Position numbers and translations under genes: made by a program. Below are positions 1 through 7,646 of a stretch of 19,672 nucleotides of DNA, one piece after another. Each line of letters begins with the position of its first letter. Position 1 is the first letter of the stretch. Under the pieces are notes generated by a model. The model did no database searches and was not told where the DNA came from. It saw nothing but the letters and a program-made list of their open reading frames with translations. Source of the DNA: Zelonia costaricensis (taxonomy: Eukaryota; Euglenozoa; Kinetoplastea; Trypanosomatida; Trypanosomatidae); NCBI GenBank assembly GCA_030849075.1, contig JASAOO010003057.1:1-19672 (forward strand). The letters run 5' to 3'.

Positions 1-1
1 G

Positions 2-133
2 ATGGACCACGGCGTGGTGGCGGAGATGGGCAGCCCGCGCGAGCTGGCAAACCGACCGGACTCTGTGTTCCGCGGGATGGTGGAGGCGCTGGGCCGCCGC
101 GGTGCGAAGGAGTTCTGGGATTTGCTGCGGTGA
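2..133 (+). CDS. MRPA: MRPA/PGPA-type ABC transporter (ABCC family), C-terminal end only
   Basis: Partial gene entering from the left edge; an open frame from base 2 gives 43 residues and stops with TGA at 131-133. The visible piece reads MDHGVVAEMGSPRELANR, then a phenylalanine-containing helix and GRRGAKEFWDLLR. This is the usual tail of the second nucleotide-binding domain of ABCC (MRP-type) transporters, where the D-loop/H-loop region is followed by a 'G-x-x-x-E-x-G-S-P-x-x-L' strand and helix. In Leishmania the gene before PTR1 in the H locus is MRPA (PGPA), an intracellular-membrane pump for thiol-conjugated arsenite and antimonite. The family call comes from the tail motif and the MRPA identity from the neighbouring PTR1. 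No Walker motifs or membrane segments can be checked in this window. Confidence 0.8.
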   Translation: MDHGVVAEMGSPRELANRPDSVFRGMVEALGRRGAKEFWDLLR

Positions 134-1142
134 GTGGCGTCCACCACACGTGAAGGCGCGCCGTGCATTCGCCACCGAGGCGCGGTGCCGTGGGAGGTGA
201 GTTCATGTAGATCCACTGTCTGAGGTGCTACGCGGGCTGGTATGCAATCCTGTGCTTCCCAAAGTGGATGAAGATGTGATTGTCACTCACGCGCTCCTTC
301 GAACGCACCAGCACCCCATGACGGAGTGTGTTCTGTGGTGTTTGCCGCATGCCACGAAAAGTAGCGCTGTGGACGAAAGTTTGTGTCTGATGGGCACGCC
401 GCGCTGACCGACTATCGATGCGCGGCGGTGAGCTGTGCTGGTCCCACATCGACGGGGCCGGTTTCAAGGTACGTACCCCGCACCTCCCGCCATTCGACTC
501 CGCGTTTATTATCGATTTCATGTTTGAAGGTGATGCACGAGCCCATCTGCGACGCCTCGAGCGGCATCCGCCCTGCGCGTCTGCCATATTGTTTCACGCT
601 CATTACCTCACCCTTCCCTTATCACGTTTCTGTTGACGCGTACCGAGGATCTTGTCGCCTGCGTCCATGTGAGCGCAGAGCCAGCAAACGTCTTTTAAGG
701 TGCCGTCCGTCTGCGACCTCCTCTCTCGCCGGGTGAGTCTGTGCGTAGGTGCTTGCAAGGGCAGCGTACTACGCAACCCTGCCCGTCTTTCGCTATGATG
801 AAACTGCGGCGAGGTCGGGCGCCAGCCCCTTGACGGGCTTGCTTGCCGTGCATGAGACACTTGCAGTCCACCACCCCAGTTCTCTCTCCCCCGCCCCTCT
901 TTCCCCGCTGGTTGTACGTTTCCCATCTTTGTCTGCGGCCTCCTCGGCGCTCACTGCGTACAGCACTGCACCGAACGGTCCCGCGTGGCGGAGCTGTCCC
1001 TCGAGTTGTGCTGCGTGCGACTTTCTCTGTGGCCCTCGTTACCACTCGACAAGCGCCGTCCCCCCCCCCTTCACCCACTCTCAACACTTCTCCTCATCGA
1101 CGCCTCCTATTTTCCGTTTTCTTTCCATCTTTTATCGAAGAC
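134..1142 (+). other. MRPA-PTR1 spacer: 3' flank of MRPA and 5' flank of PTR1
   Basis: About 1 kb with no convincing gene. Short open frames on both strands have no family resemblance and mixed composition. The last 300 bases are pyrimidine-rich and free of ATG on the + strand from about 854 to the PTR1 start, as expected of an upstream trans-splicing region. No remnant of argininosuccinate synthase, which lies between these two genes in L. major as I recall it, could be recognised. Confidence 0.7.
1059..1140 (+). promoter_or_regulatory. Polypyrimidine tract and predicted spliced-leader acceptor of PTR1
   Basis: A nearly pure C/T tract, with a run of C at about 1060-1069, extends to 1137. 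The first AG after it is at 1139-1140, only two bases before the PTR1 ATG at 1143. If this AG is used, the mRNA leader is the spliced leader plus two bases. An alternative AG at 1052-1053, before the tract, would give a leader of about 90 bases. Neither leader contains an earlier ATG. The acceptor is inferred from trypanosomatid splicing rules. Confidence 0.55.
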
Positions 1143-1970
1143 ATGGCCTCCGCTGGTGCACCCGTGGCACTCGTGACGGGCGCCGCGAAGCGCATCGGCC
1201 GCGGTATTGCCGAGGCCCTTCACGCGGAGGGCTACGCAGTGATGCTGCACTACAGCAAGTCCGCGGAGGAGGCCAAGGCGCTGGCTGCCGACTTCAACTC
1301 AAAGCGGCCGGACAGCGCGGCGGTGGTGAAGGCGGACCTGGGCACGTCCGCCGTGCCTGCCAGCGCTGATGCCGACCCACCGCTGTCCCTCTCCGCGCGT
1401 TGTGTGGAGCTCATCGCGGCCTGCTACGCGCAGTGGGGTCGGTGCGACGTGCTGGTCAACAACGCCTCGGCGTATTACCCCACCCCGCTGGTGGGCAGCA
1501 CCGAGGACGTCTCTGCCGCGGCTTCCGACCTTTTCGGCTCCAACGCCATCGCGCCGTACTTCCTCACCACCGCCTTCGCTCAGCGCGTCGCAGACACGCC
1601 GGCGGAGCAGCGGTGCGACAACTACGCTATCATCAACATGGTGGACGCCATGACGCACCAGCCGCTGCACAGCTTCACAATGTACACGATGGGCAAGGCC
1701 GCGCTCGAGGGGCTCACCCGCTCCGCCGCCTTGGAGCTGGCACCGCTGCGCATCCGCGTGAACGGCGTTGGCCCGGGACTGTCGGCACTACCGGTCGACA
1801 TGCCGGCAGCGCTGCACGAGGAGTACCGCCGCAAGGTGCCGCTGTACCAGCGCGAGTCCACGCCTGCCGAGATTGCCGACGTGGTGCTCTTCCTGTGCTC
1901 CGAGAAGGCCAAGTACATCTCGGGCAGCTGCCTGAACGTGGACGCTTGCTGGAGCCTGACGCGGTCGTGA
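1143..1970 (+). CDS. PTR1: Pteridine reductase 1 (NADPH-dependent short-chain dehydrogenase/reductase)
   Basis: 275 residues; Leishmania PTR1 is 288. PTR1 reduces biopterin to dihydro- and tetrahydrobiopterin, and also folates, with NADPH in the cytosol. It salvages pterins and bypasses dihydrofolate reductase, so extra copies give methotrexate resistance. Visible signatures are the cofactor loop TGAAKRIGRG (T12-G21), with the PTR1-type TGxxxRxG rather than the usual SDR glycine motif; NNAS before YYPTP (about 107-115); catalytic D168; and Y181-x3-K185, matching D181, Y194 and K198 of L. major PTR1 with a constant offset of 13. The terminal SLTRS keeps the arginine that reaches the partner subunit's active site in the tetramer. 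The offset comes from a shorter loop after YYPTP. Oddities are Tyr111 where L. major has the stacking Phe113, and VDACW where family members have VDGGY. ATG 1143 is chosen because homology begins there; the frame is open further upstream only through pyrimidine-rich spacer. Confidence 0.96.
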   Translation: MASAGAPVALVTGAAKRIGRGIAEALHAEGYAVMLHYSKSAEEAKALAADFNSKRPDSAAVVKADLGTSAVPASADADPPLSLSARCVELIAACYAQWGRCDVLVNNASAYYPTPLVGSTEDVSAAASDLFGSNAIAPYFLTTAFAQRVADTPAEQRCDNYAIINMVDAMTHQPLHSFTMYTMGKAALEGLTRSAALELAPLRIRVNGVGPGLSALPVDMPAALHEEYRRKVPLYQRESTPAEIADVVLFLCSEKAKYISGSCLNVDACWSLTRS

Positions 1971-2716
1971 GCGGTGGGACCGAACACCCGCGCGGCACGC
2001 CGCGACTCGGCCGGATCTGTGGTTCTCATGCGTGTCTCCCAGTATGCCCTCGTGTCGCGTACCCGGCGTGCATCTCTGTGTCCGTTTTCGTGGCAGTGGA
2101 CCGCACCCCCACATCGGCTCCGGGTGCAGAGGTGCGTCCTCGCCGTGTTTACGCGTGCATTTGTCTACAAGCGAAGATGTGTCTGTGTGTGTGTGTGTTG
2201 TGGGGGACTGACGCGCGTTGTGTGCCTCGCAAGCACCGCCAGCGAAACGAACGAGACAGACGTCCTCCTTGCAGAAATCGGCGTCTTCAATGCACGTTTA
2301 ATTTTGAATCGCAATGAAGAAGAGAGTGAAGGTGCGCTGGAGCTTCAGCACGTCTTGGGGGGACTTGTTCTTCTGACGGACTCGTGGGCAAGTTTCCAGT
2401 CGCGGAGGAAGATGAACAGAGGAAGCCTGGTGAATGGGCACCTGCTGCAACGACGCATGACACGTCGCCATGCGCAACACTGTGCTGAGGGAGTCCAGCC
2501 CTGCTCGAGGTGCCGCACACGGGTGTGCCAACACTGACCTCTGGGTACTTCGCCTCGCCTTCGTTTACCTGATCGATCTGCCACAGTGGTGCGTCGCACA
2601 CAAGCACACACACACACACACATACACAGCATACGGAGCAGCCGCAGTCGGCTCCTCCCCACACTCCTGTTTGACCTGCAACGGACACGTCGCAGTTCTT
2701 ACTCGGTGAAGCAGCG
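1971..2716 (+). other. PTR1-HTBF spacer
   Basis: 745 bases without a recognisable gene. It holds a GT tract (about 2179-2200) in the presumed PTR1 3' UTR and a CA tract (2605-2628) in the presumed leader of the next gene. A likely splice acceptor for the next gene is the AG at 2585-2586, after a pyrimidine-rich stretch from about 2540. From that AG to 2717 there is no ATG, which supports the start chosen for the RING protein. Confidence 0.65.
2605..2628 (+). repeat. CA dinucleotide tract in the leader of the RING protein gene
   Basis: Nearly perfect CA repeat interrupted once by a T, about 90 bases before the start codon and just after the predicted AG acceptor at 2585-2586. It would be part of the mRNA leader. 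Confidence 0.85.
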
Positions 2717-5700
2717 ATGTCGATCACGGACGGCGGCGCTGCGCGGGCGCCGGTCGACCCGACAACCACGCGCCTCGTGCGGACCCTCGACGTGTACCCG
2801 GTGGCGCCAGCAAAGCCGGGAGGCGGTGGCGCGCGGGGTGCGACCGCAGCCACAGGCGCGAACGCCCCTCTCGACCGGCCGGCGAACCTGTGGGCGTCGA
2901 GCTGCATCCGCGATGCCTCGTCGACACCGGCTGCCGTGACGGGCACCCGTGCGAGCCAAGTCGCCGCGCACGCGCCGGCCTCCCCGCCCTCGCCGGCGCC
3001 GTCCACTGCGGGCGGCCGCGGCGTCACGGAGGCGGACTTCCGACTGAGCCCAGAGGAGGTTCAGCGCCGCGCCCAGCACGCCCTCGCTGCGCAGGTTCGC
3101 TCGCTGCTGGAGGCACGCCTGCAGGACCGACTGCGGCAGGCGCGGCAGGCGCAGATGCAGTGGGACGCCTCACGCCGCACACCGCCGCCACAGCAACCAC
3201 AGCCGGCGCATCAGCAACCGCAATCCGTGCAGCCTGAGCCGGCGCCGTCCATGCCACCATTCGCGCCTGACTTTCCACTGCACAAGGCGGGCGTCGTGTT
3301 GGGCGACGCGCAGGCCCCTCCGCCGTCCCCACCTGCGGCGGCGACGGCGGCCACGGCGATGGAGGGCGCCAGCGCCGGCGCCTCGTCTGGCGCCGCCGCA
3401 GCGCCGCAGACCGACGAGGAGCACTCGCCCTTCCTTACGACGGCGCTGCTGCCGCGCACGGCTCCGCCGGCACGGATGCGAGTGCCGGCCAGCGACGCGG
3501 CACACCCCGAGCTGTACGACACGTCCGTGCTGGATGTGCACCCCTACTCGGCGGTGGAGCTGGTGCGGGTGCACCGCCTGCAGGGCCGCACCAAGTACAA
3601 CCGCGGCATCTACGCCGGTCTGCCACGGCGCTCCTACACCACGCGCAGTGGGCACTTCCGCGTCGGCCACGACGGCGACGGCGCGGCGCGCGTGCGGCCC
3701 GGCTTGTACGGCCTCCTGTGGGCCGCGCGGCAGTCGTCGGCGTCGGCCCCGACGTTGCCGGAGAGCGACTCCGCGACCGGCGACACGCCGCACAGCCCGC
3801 GGCGCTTTGTGTTGTGGCCGATCGTGAAGGGCAACCGCATCTCCTTCCAGTGGGGCGAGGCGGACCTTCCCCCATCCGGCCGCACCGCGGACTACGCCGA
3901 CGACGACGGCGGCTGGGACGAGGCGCGCTATGGGAAGGCGGACAGCCCACTTGGCTTCATGGTGAAGGGGCTCATGGACAAACGCTACGGCAGCGAGCTC
4001 ACGCCGGAGCAGCGCGCGGAAGCGGCGCGTCGGCTGCAGGCACGTCGGGCCGAGCAGCGTGGCAGCAGCGCCACCCACCACAGCTCGCCCGACTCTCCCA
4101 ACCTGCGCGGACGCCGCAGCGGCGCTGGCAGCGGCAGCGATGGTGCTCATGGTGCCTCGGGCGGCGCGCACAGGAGTGGCAGCAGCGCAGACGGCACTCG
4201 CCAGAGCCTCTCCACGACGGGCGACGAGGGCGCGCTGCTGCGCCTGCCACACGACGGCTTTGGCAGCGGCGCGTACGGCTCCGCCCACGACGCGGACCTT
4301 TCCCCGGTGGTGGTCAAGGTGGACGACCTGAGCCCCATGTCCGCGAATGCGTCCCTGACGCAGGCCGACTGGTCCACTACCAGCCCGCCGCGCGGGTCGA
4401 CGGTGGGCGGGCTGAGCCTCGCCAAGCCGTCCGGGCACAGCGGGGCGGGCGGTGAGGAGCGGCGGCCGCCGCGCGGGGAGGGCGACCCGCTGAGCACAAC
4501 GCATCACCCTGGCATCTCCCTCTCGTCGCTGGGCCACACCATGAAGGTCGACGAGGCAGAGACGCGCCACCGCCGGCGGCTCTCCCGGCTTGGCCAGGCG
4601 GCGGCGAACGCAGCCGGCAGCCTCGCGGACGGCAGCCACGGACCCCCAACTAGCACCGGCGCGTCCACTAGCGCTCCGGCTCGCAGGAAGATGACGGGCG
4701 GCCCGGCTCGCCGGCAGTCCAGCACGGCGGGCGGGCGCAGCAGCGGCGCGTCACGCACGCACTCGGGCATCAATGCGAGCACCAACTCATCCACGACCAC
4801 CGCCCCGGCCACACCCGGGGCGCGGCGCCGCCTGAGCAACACCGCCTGCCTCGACCCCAGCGCCGCGGGTGGGGACGCGGGTGCCGGCGCGAGCGCAGAG
4901 GCGGAGGCGCTGGCCCAGGCAGCAGCAGCGGCTGCAGCCGAGGAGGCCGAGGCCGAGGCGGAGCGGGACGGGGCGCCGTCGAGCGAGTCCGGCGGTAGGG
5001 GACGCCGCCCGCGTACGGGGGCCACGCCGGCGGACATGTGGTCCTCTGCGGGGCTGCTGCTGAAGAGCACCAGCAGCGCTGGCACGGCCGGCACCGGCGA
5101 TGCCCCGGAGGGGGCGAAGGCGGAGCGGTCGCCGTCGCCGTCGATCATGTCGCCGGATGATGGGCTTATGTTTCGCCTCAAGGACGATGCGGAGCACCAG
5201 CTGCTGGACGAGTTCCTCACCATCTTCCCGGAGGAGGAAGACCACGTGCGCCTGCGCCGCACCGCAAAGAATATTCTCGACGGCCTGGAGGACATCTGGG
5301 GCGAGGACGACGACGCCCTGGGCGGCCGCAGCTCCTTCCCGCTGCCGCACTTCTTGAACTCCGGCTTTCAGTTCCCGAACGCGGACGACGCGGTTGCCGC
5401 GGCGGCGGGGGGCGGGGAGCGGAGCGCGAGTGACGGTGGTGAGTCGCTCATGGGCTTCGGCGTCGACGATGCGGAGCTGGTCGAGAAGTTCCGTCGTGAG
5501 GCGGAGGAGGACTGCGCCGAGCTCGTGGCCCAGCGGAACGCGCTCCTGGCGGAGCTGGAGGAGCAGCGGCAGCTTATCCGCGACTTCGCCGGCGACGCGC
5601 ACTTCCTCTCCGTCGGGCAGGCCCGCACCACCATGACGGCGGAGCAGTACGCGATCGAGCTGACGAGCAATGTGAACAAGTACGCCAAGTCACACCAGCT

Positions 5701-6472
5701 GCGGCTCAATCGAGCCATGAGCAGTGTGTCGCCGCCTCCGAGGGAGGACGGGGAGGGCGAGAAGTCCACGGGGCCGGAGGCGGAGGAGGCGCCGGAGAAG
5801 GATGCGGAGCAGCCGAATCAAGAGAGCCCCAAGTCACAGGCGAGCGAGGACGAGATCGACCACGTCGGCGAGGGCTTTCTCGACCGCTTTGGCCGCGAAC
5901 GGGCACCGACGGCGGACGTGGGGTGCCAAGTGTGCGACGCCGACCTCAGCTACGTCGACGCGGCGGTCCGGTCAACCGAGGAGCAGCTCGAGGACCTCTT
6001 CCTTCACGAGAAGGCACTGGTGAACGCGGTGCGGCTCGCCACCGTCGCCGTCGCGAACATTCTGACGTTTCACGCGTCGCTCGAGATGGAGTCGACGTGC
6101 CACGAGTGCTTCTTCGTGTTTGACAAGCCGCGCACGCTGTGGCCGTGTGGGCACACCTTCTGCCTTTCGTGCCTGTCCAACATGTACAACCGTCGCGGCG
6201 AGCTTGTCTGCTCCGAGTGCGGCTCCGTGTGCGAGGTCGGCTACACCCCAAACATCTCCGTCGAGCTGATCGCCAACTACCAGACCGTGTACAAGCGCGA
6301 CGACCCAGACAGCTCGCTGGACATCAACAGCGCTGCCGCCGAGGAGCGCGAGGCGCAGACGATCGAGGGCGTGCTGCGCAGTCTGCTGGGCGACCTGCTG
6401 GCCACGCAGAGCAACTGGGCCGCCATCGCGGTCGACCACTCCCCAAACAAAGGCACAGCCGTCGCTTCTTGA
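2717..6472 (+). CDS. HTBF: Large RING-finger protein in the HTBF/YIP1 (terbinafine-resistance locus) position
   Basis: 1251 residues. A C-terminal RING-HC domain is clear: C1128-x2-C1131-x12-C1144-x-H1146-x2-C1149-x2-C1152-x12-C1165-x2-C1168, with WPCGH at its core, so ubiquitin-ligase activity is likely. A further CxxC pair (C1070, C1073) sits upstream, with a predicted coiled coil between (about 1074-1127). Another acidic coiled coil spans about 917-962. A more conserved-looking block lies near 275-410 (from HPYSAVEL, including RTKYNRGIYAGL and LYGLLW). The rest is low-complexity: Pro/Gln-rich near 150-190, Ser/Gly/Ala-rich 430-770, an Ala run near 720-745. No membrane segment or signal peptide is seen. 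The gene directly after PTR1 in Leishmania is HTBF/YIP1, whose extra copies give terbinafine resistance; I assign this name by position, not by remembered sequence. ATG 2717 is the first after the predicted acceptor. Substrates and mechanism are unknown to me. Confidence 0.8.
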   Translation: MSITDGGAARAPVDPTTTRLVRTLDVYPVAPAKPGGGGARGATAATGANAPLDRPANLWASSCIRDASSTPAAVTGTRASQVAAHAPASPPSPAPSTAGGRGVTEADFRLSPEEVQRRAQHALAAQVRSLLEARLQDRLRQARQAQMQWDASRRTPPPQQPQPAHQQPQSVQPEPAPSMPPFAPDFPLHKAGVVLGDAQAPPPSPPAAATAATAMEGASAGASSGAAAAPQTDEEHSPFLTTALLPRTAPPARMRVPASDAAHPELYDTSVLDVHPYSAVELVRVHRLQGRTKYNRGIYAGLPRRSYTTRSGHFRVGHDGDGAARVRPGLYGLLWAARQSSASAPTLPESDSATGDTPHSPRRFVLWPIVKGNRISFQWGEADLPPSGRTADYADDDGGWDEARYGKADSPLGFMVKGLMDKRYGSELTPEQRAEAARRLQARRAEQRGSSATHHSSPDSPNLRGRRSGAGSGSDGAHGASGGAHRSGSSADGTRQSLSTTGDEGALLRLPHDGFGSGAYGSAHDADLSPVVVKVDDLSPMSANASLTQADWSTTSPPRGSTVGGLSLAKPSGHSGAGGEERRPPRGEGDPLSTTHHPGISLSSLGHTMKVDEAETRHRRRLSRLGQAAANAAGSLADGSHGPPTSTGASTSAPARRKMTGGPARRQSSTAGGRSSGASRTHSGINASTNSSTTTAPATPGARRRLSNTACLDPSAAGGDAGAGASAEAEALAQAAAAAAAEEAEAEAERDGAPSSESGGRGRRPRTGATPADMWSSAGLLLKSTSSAGTAGTGDAPEGAKAERSPSPSIMSPDDGLMFRLKDDAEHQLLDEFLTIFPEEEDHVRLRRTAKNILDGLEDIWGEDDDALGGRSSFPLPHFLNSGFQFPNADDAVAAAAGGGERSASDGGESLMGFGVDDAELVEKFRREAEEDCAELVAQRNALLAELEEQRQLIRDFAGDAHFLSVGQARTTMTAEQYAIELTSNVNKYAKSHQLRLNRAMSSVSPPPREDGEGEKSTGPEAEEAPEKDAEQPNQESPKSQASEDEIDHVGEGFLDRFGRERAPTADVGCQVCDADLSYVDAAVRSTEEQLEDLFLHEKALVNAVRLATVAVANILTFHASLEMESTCHECFFVFDKPRTLWPCGHTFCLSCLSNMYNRRGELVCSECGSVCEVGYTPNISVELIANYQTVYKRDDPDSSLDINSAAAEEREAQTIEGVLRSLLGDLLATQSNWAAIAVDHSPNKGTAVAS

Positions 6473-6594
6473 GCGTGCAGGTGCGGGTTGCGGTGATGAT
6501 GTACAAGAGCGACGCACGCGAGCGGATGTTTACGCACACGTGAATGTGCAAGATTGCAGAGTCGCGTGCAGTCTTTGTCTTTTCCTTTCTGTCT

Positions 6595-6642
6595 TGTGTG
6601 TGTGGGGTGTGTGTGTGTGTGTAGGTGCGTGTGTGTGTGTGG
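6595..6642 (+). repeat. GT-rich microsatellite in the 3' flank of the RING protein gene
   Basis: Two GT repeat blocks separated by GGGGTG and AGGTGC interruptions, starting about 120 bases after the stop codon and so probably in the 3' UTR. Confidence 0.85.
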
Positions 6643-7560
6643 GATGGCGGCTTCTCTAGTCGGTGCCGAGAGGCCAGTGGGGGAGGAGGAGTGAGAACAG
6701 TGCTCCAGTGTGGCACACAACGCGACGCTGCAAAAGGGGAAGAGAAAATGAAGAGAGACTTGCGGGCCAAGCTGGATGTACGTGCACCGCAAGCTTCCCT
6801 GATCTTCCTCCTCTTTCTCACCCCATCCAGCCTACCGACAACCTCGTCGCGTCAAGTGGTCCACGCGCACGCCGTTCATCGCACCTCCCCTTTTCCTTGC
6901 TTTGCAGCTTCACGTCGCGCCGCACCTCCACCCCACCCCCATCCCCACCCCCTTCGTCTGCTTTGGGGTTGCCGCGAGCGCGCGTGCATGGAAAGCCACA
7001 CGAACACGGAATGTGCGCAACAGTGCCCCGCGTGCGGTCTCGTCGCTCCCTCCGCGCGCGCTGTGTAAGCACCCACCAGCAATGCTCACGTGTAGCTCGG
7101 CTTCCCTCTTCGCGCATAGCGGAGGGGCACACATCACACAGGACTACGAACCGCAGGGGTGCCAGCTCCACGTGACTGGGAAAGCAGGCAGTGGTGTTGC
7201 TGACAGACCAAGTGCAGTTACGCGTATCGATGGGTGCAGGGAGTCGCGCCCCTCCCCCTTCTCACACGTCTTCCTCTTCTCCCCATTGACCGACCCCCCC
7301 CCCCGCCGCTCGTCTGCGCGGTTGCATCGGAGGCCCTTCTCAGGAGGCTTCCGTTTCGCAGAAGACCCAACGCTCCTGCCGCGACGCTCGTCAGACAACC
7401 ATAAAAAGGGGAAAGGAGGTGGGTGCCCCATCGCCTGCTCTTCTACCACCACCGAGCCGCCGCCCTTTATTTGCGGACACGCCCACACCACACCACCACA
7501 CAGACACGCAGTAAAGAGAACGACGCGTCCATAGATTGTGGGTTTGGGCTCGGTGAGTGC

Positions 7561-7646
7561 GATCCCTCTCGTGTCACTCTCGCTGCCTCATCCCCCCGCT
7601 ACCCCCGCCCCCACCTGCACATCCCCCTTTTTTCTTCTCGGCTCCA
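7561..7646 (+). promoter_or_regulatory. Pyrimidine-rich tract running up to the HUS1 ATG without an AG
   Basis: About 85 mostly C/T bases lie directly before the HUS1 start. No AG dinucleotide occurs between 7557 and the start codon; the first AG downstream is at 7657-7658, in codon 4. Splicing directed by this tract would remove the HUS1 start, so the productive acceptor must lie upstream, around 7502-7508, after the pyrimidine-rich stretch 7430-7470. Confidence 0.6.

Larger units (their letters stand above)
6473..7646 (+). other. HTBF-HUS1 spacer
   Basis: 1.17 kb without a recognisable gene. A GT-rich block (about 6595-6642) follows the RING gene. Pyrimidine tracts lie at 6795-6835, 7250-7310 (with a C run near 7293-7304) and 7561-7646. 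A plausible acceptor for HUS1 is the AG at 7502-7503 or 7507-7508, giving a leader of about 140 bases. No ATG occurs on the + strand between 7231 and the HUS1 start. Short open frames on both strands have repeat-like or arbitrary composition. Confidence 0.6.

Noticed and set aside
843..1142. N-terminal extension of PTR1
   Set aside because: The frame is open by chance through pyrimidine-rich sequence and starts at TTG; PTR1 homologues begin at the 1143 ATG.
1400..2317. 305-codon + strand frame overlapping PTR1
   Set aside because: It is a frame-shifted shadow of PTR1 with Arg/His-rich composition; PTR1 homology is continuous in its own frame.
3170..4639. 489-codon open frame on the - strand
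   Set aside because: It is antisense to the RING protein gene, Arg/Ala-rich as GC-rich shadows are, and has no family resemblance.
7557..7646. Upstream extension of HUS1
   Set aside because: It depends on a non-ATG start and translates a C/T tract into Pro/Ser/Leu. HUS1 homologues start at the strand encoded from 7647.
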